64,000 nt of DNA from Ornithodoros turicata (taxonomy: Eukaryota; Arthropoda; Arachnida; Ixodida; Argasidae). This document shows, one piece after another, positions 63,173 through 64,000 of this stretch; within the stretch, counting starts at the first letter, position 1, and every line of letters begins with the position of its first letter. The notes beneath the pieces were generated by a model, which saw only the letters and a list, made by a program, of their open reading frames with translations, was not told the DNA's origin and searched no databases. The stretch covers positions 69,005,807-69,069,806 of the forward strand of contig NC_088204.1 in the NCBI RefSeq assembly GCF_037126465.1, given 5' to 3'. The position numbers were made by a program, and so were the translations under genes.

Positions 63173-63238
63173 GGAGCGCGAGCGTGCGGCAACCGGCCGC
63201 CATCTTACTGTACCCAAAACAGTAGTCGCCGCAGCGAT

Positions 63239-63307
63239 CATGGCAACTTCTTGCAATTACGGTCGTACCAACCGTACCGGCAAGGATACAGGGCCGAAAT
63301 TTCTACA
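63239..63307 (+). CDS. THAP-like first exon
   Basis: MATSCNYGRTNRTGKDTGPK followed by FLQ at a consensus donor CTACAG|GTGAGT. The pattern M..SC.YG.TNR..KD...KF is the N-terminus of THAP domains, but the second zinc Cys is Arg. A possible second exon after GATACAG at 63892 reads FPHGGYPEDR, the expected continuation, but in a frame one base off. It is either a decaying THAP gene or an uncertain splice choice; the window ends at 64000. Confidence 0.4.
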
Positions 63308-64000
63308 GGTGAGTAATTCTTTATCAAGGAATAAATAGGCGTCCATTCTGTACATTTATTTGACATTCTGAAGTGTTTTTTTTTTTTTTGCGCAAAACCA
63401 GCACTGGGTGCAAGTTGTTTGATCGCTCTTCCGAGGTTCAATCGAACACACTTGCATTTTACCCGGCGGCAAATACAGTTTGAGTGCATAATATGCTGGA
63501 GAGAACATGTTACACTACACTGATAGTGGTGTCATCAATATGTGCGAGCACTCGAGCGCTTTTCTGCATGCATTGCTAGCACGGTACACGGTGTTCTCTA
63601 CGGAAGCAAGTGCACAGTCATTTCTTTGAATCACTTTCGCGCACAAGTTCAGTATTACGACGTAATGAGACCAAGAGAGTCAATCTTTTTCATGTCTTGG
63701 TATTGTTTTGTGCCTTGGTTTGATTTGTGACAAAGAATCCTACGTAACGGTGGTGTGGTGTGAATTATGGATACCGCCTTTGTGTCTGAGCTATGTTGTC
63801 AGCTTTTTGCGATAATAATAATTTGTAGCCTCTCATGTTATTTGTAGCAGTGTGTAAGGTAAAAAGTGGTCTCTCGATACAGGTTCCCTCACGGGGGCTA
63901 CCCAGAGGATCGTCTGTGCAGTGTGATGCGACCGAGCTTGCAGATAAGTATCATATGTTCCACATCCACGGGTTCCTACTTCCTACACGGGGAGGAACCA
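63308..64000. other. Putative THAP-like intron and partial exon 2
   Basis: AT-rich with a T run near 63379-63391. After GATACAG at 63892 the sequence CCTCACGGGGGCTACCC begins the possible second exon mentioned under 63239. Confidence 0.3.

Overview
This is eukaryotic, repeat-crowded, intron-bearing DNA, best explained as a tick (Ixodida) nuclear genome. The strongest evidence is three loci of the tick salivary lipocalin (histamine-binding-protein-like) family. Their exons can be assembled by hand with matching splice phases. Supporting evidence is scattered THAP zinc-finger exons, two families of tRNA-derived SINEs and a dense load of arthropod-type transposons (Ty3/gypsy, CR1-like and I/jockey-like LINEs, Penelope, hAT and TTAA/TA MITEs). 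Nothing here looks bacterial or organellar.

Genes. Lipocalin gene A (+) runs from 48077 to 58924 in five exons, with a signal peptide, a Ser/Pro low-complexity linker, six cysteines and an AATAAA at 59015. Its 8.9-kb fourth intron holds a TA-flanked MITE, a complete antisense Ty3/gypsy element (50989-57831) and a SINE. Lipocalin gene B (-) has exons 2-5 at 24075-22039 but no visible exon 1. It uses one GC-AG intron and its stop codon overlaps the poly(A) signal. Locus C (-) is decayed: an exon-1-like copy at 11576-11478 and an intron-less, frameshifted exon 2+3 remnant at 531-284. A further exon-1 duplicate (46011-46116, start codon lost) lies 2 kb upstream of gene A. THAP-domain coding pieces occur at 6910-6653 (-), about 43.8 kb (+) and 63239 (+).

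Layout. 0-5 kb: lipocalin remnant, a CR1-like LINE broken by another LINE end, a hAT MITE, a 1-kb TIR element. 5-11 kb: THAP ORF, TTAA MITE, a CCGGAAGT-rich minisatellite. 11.5-16.3 kb: a LINE 3' end inserted in an opposite-strand LINE that has lost its endonuclease, then a foldback MITE containing a SINE. 16.9-21.9 kb: local repeats and a 3.2-kb inverted-repeat structure with an unidentified ORF and a LINE end in its loop. 22-26 kb: lipocalin B, TIR elements. 26-27.4 kb: promoter-like triplicated TATA/Inr units and CRE sites. 27.6-29.6 kb: a head-to-head Penelope insertion inside a CR1-like LINE. 30-46 kb: mostly MITEs, tandem repeats and retroelement scraps. 46-59 kb: lipocalin A and its intronic transposons. 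59-64 kb: repeats, a tandemly duplicated ORF and a THAP-like first exon.

The lipocalin loci probably derive from one local tandem family (same exon phases and alignable exons; exon-1 5' leaders alignable where seen) later broken up by transposons. Many insertions can be dated relative to one another because target-site duplications are readable. Coding calls outside the lipocalins and pol are mostly decayed mobile-element fragments. All homology was judged by eye.
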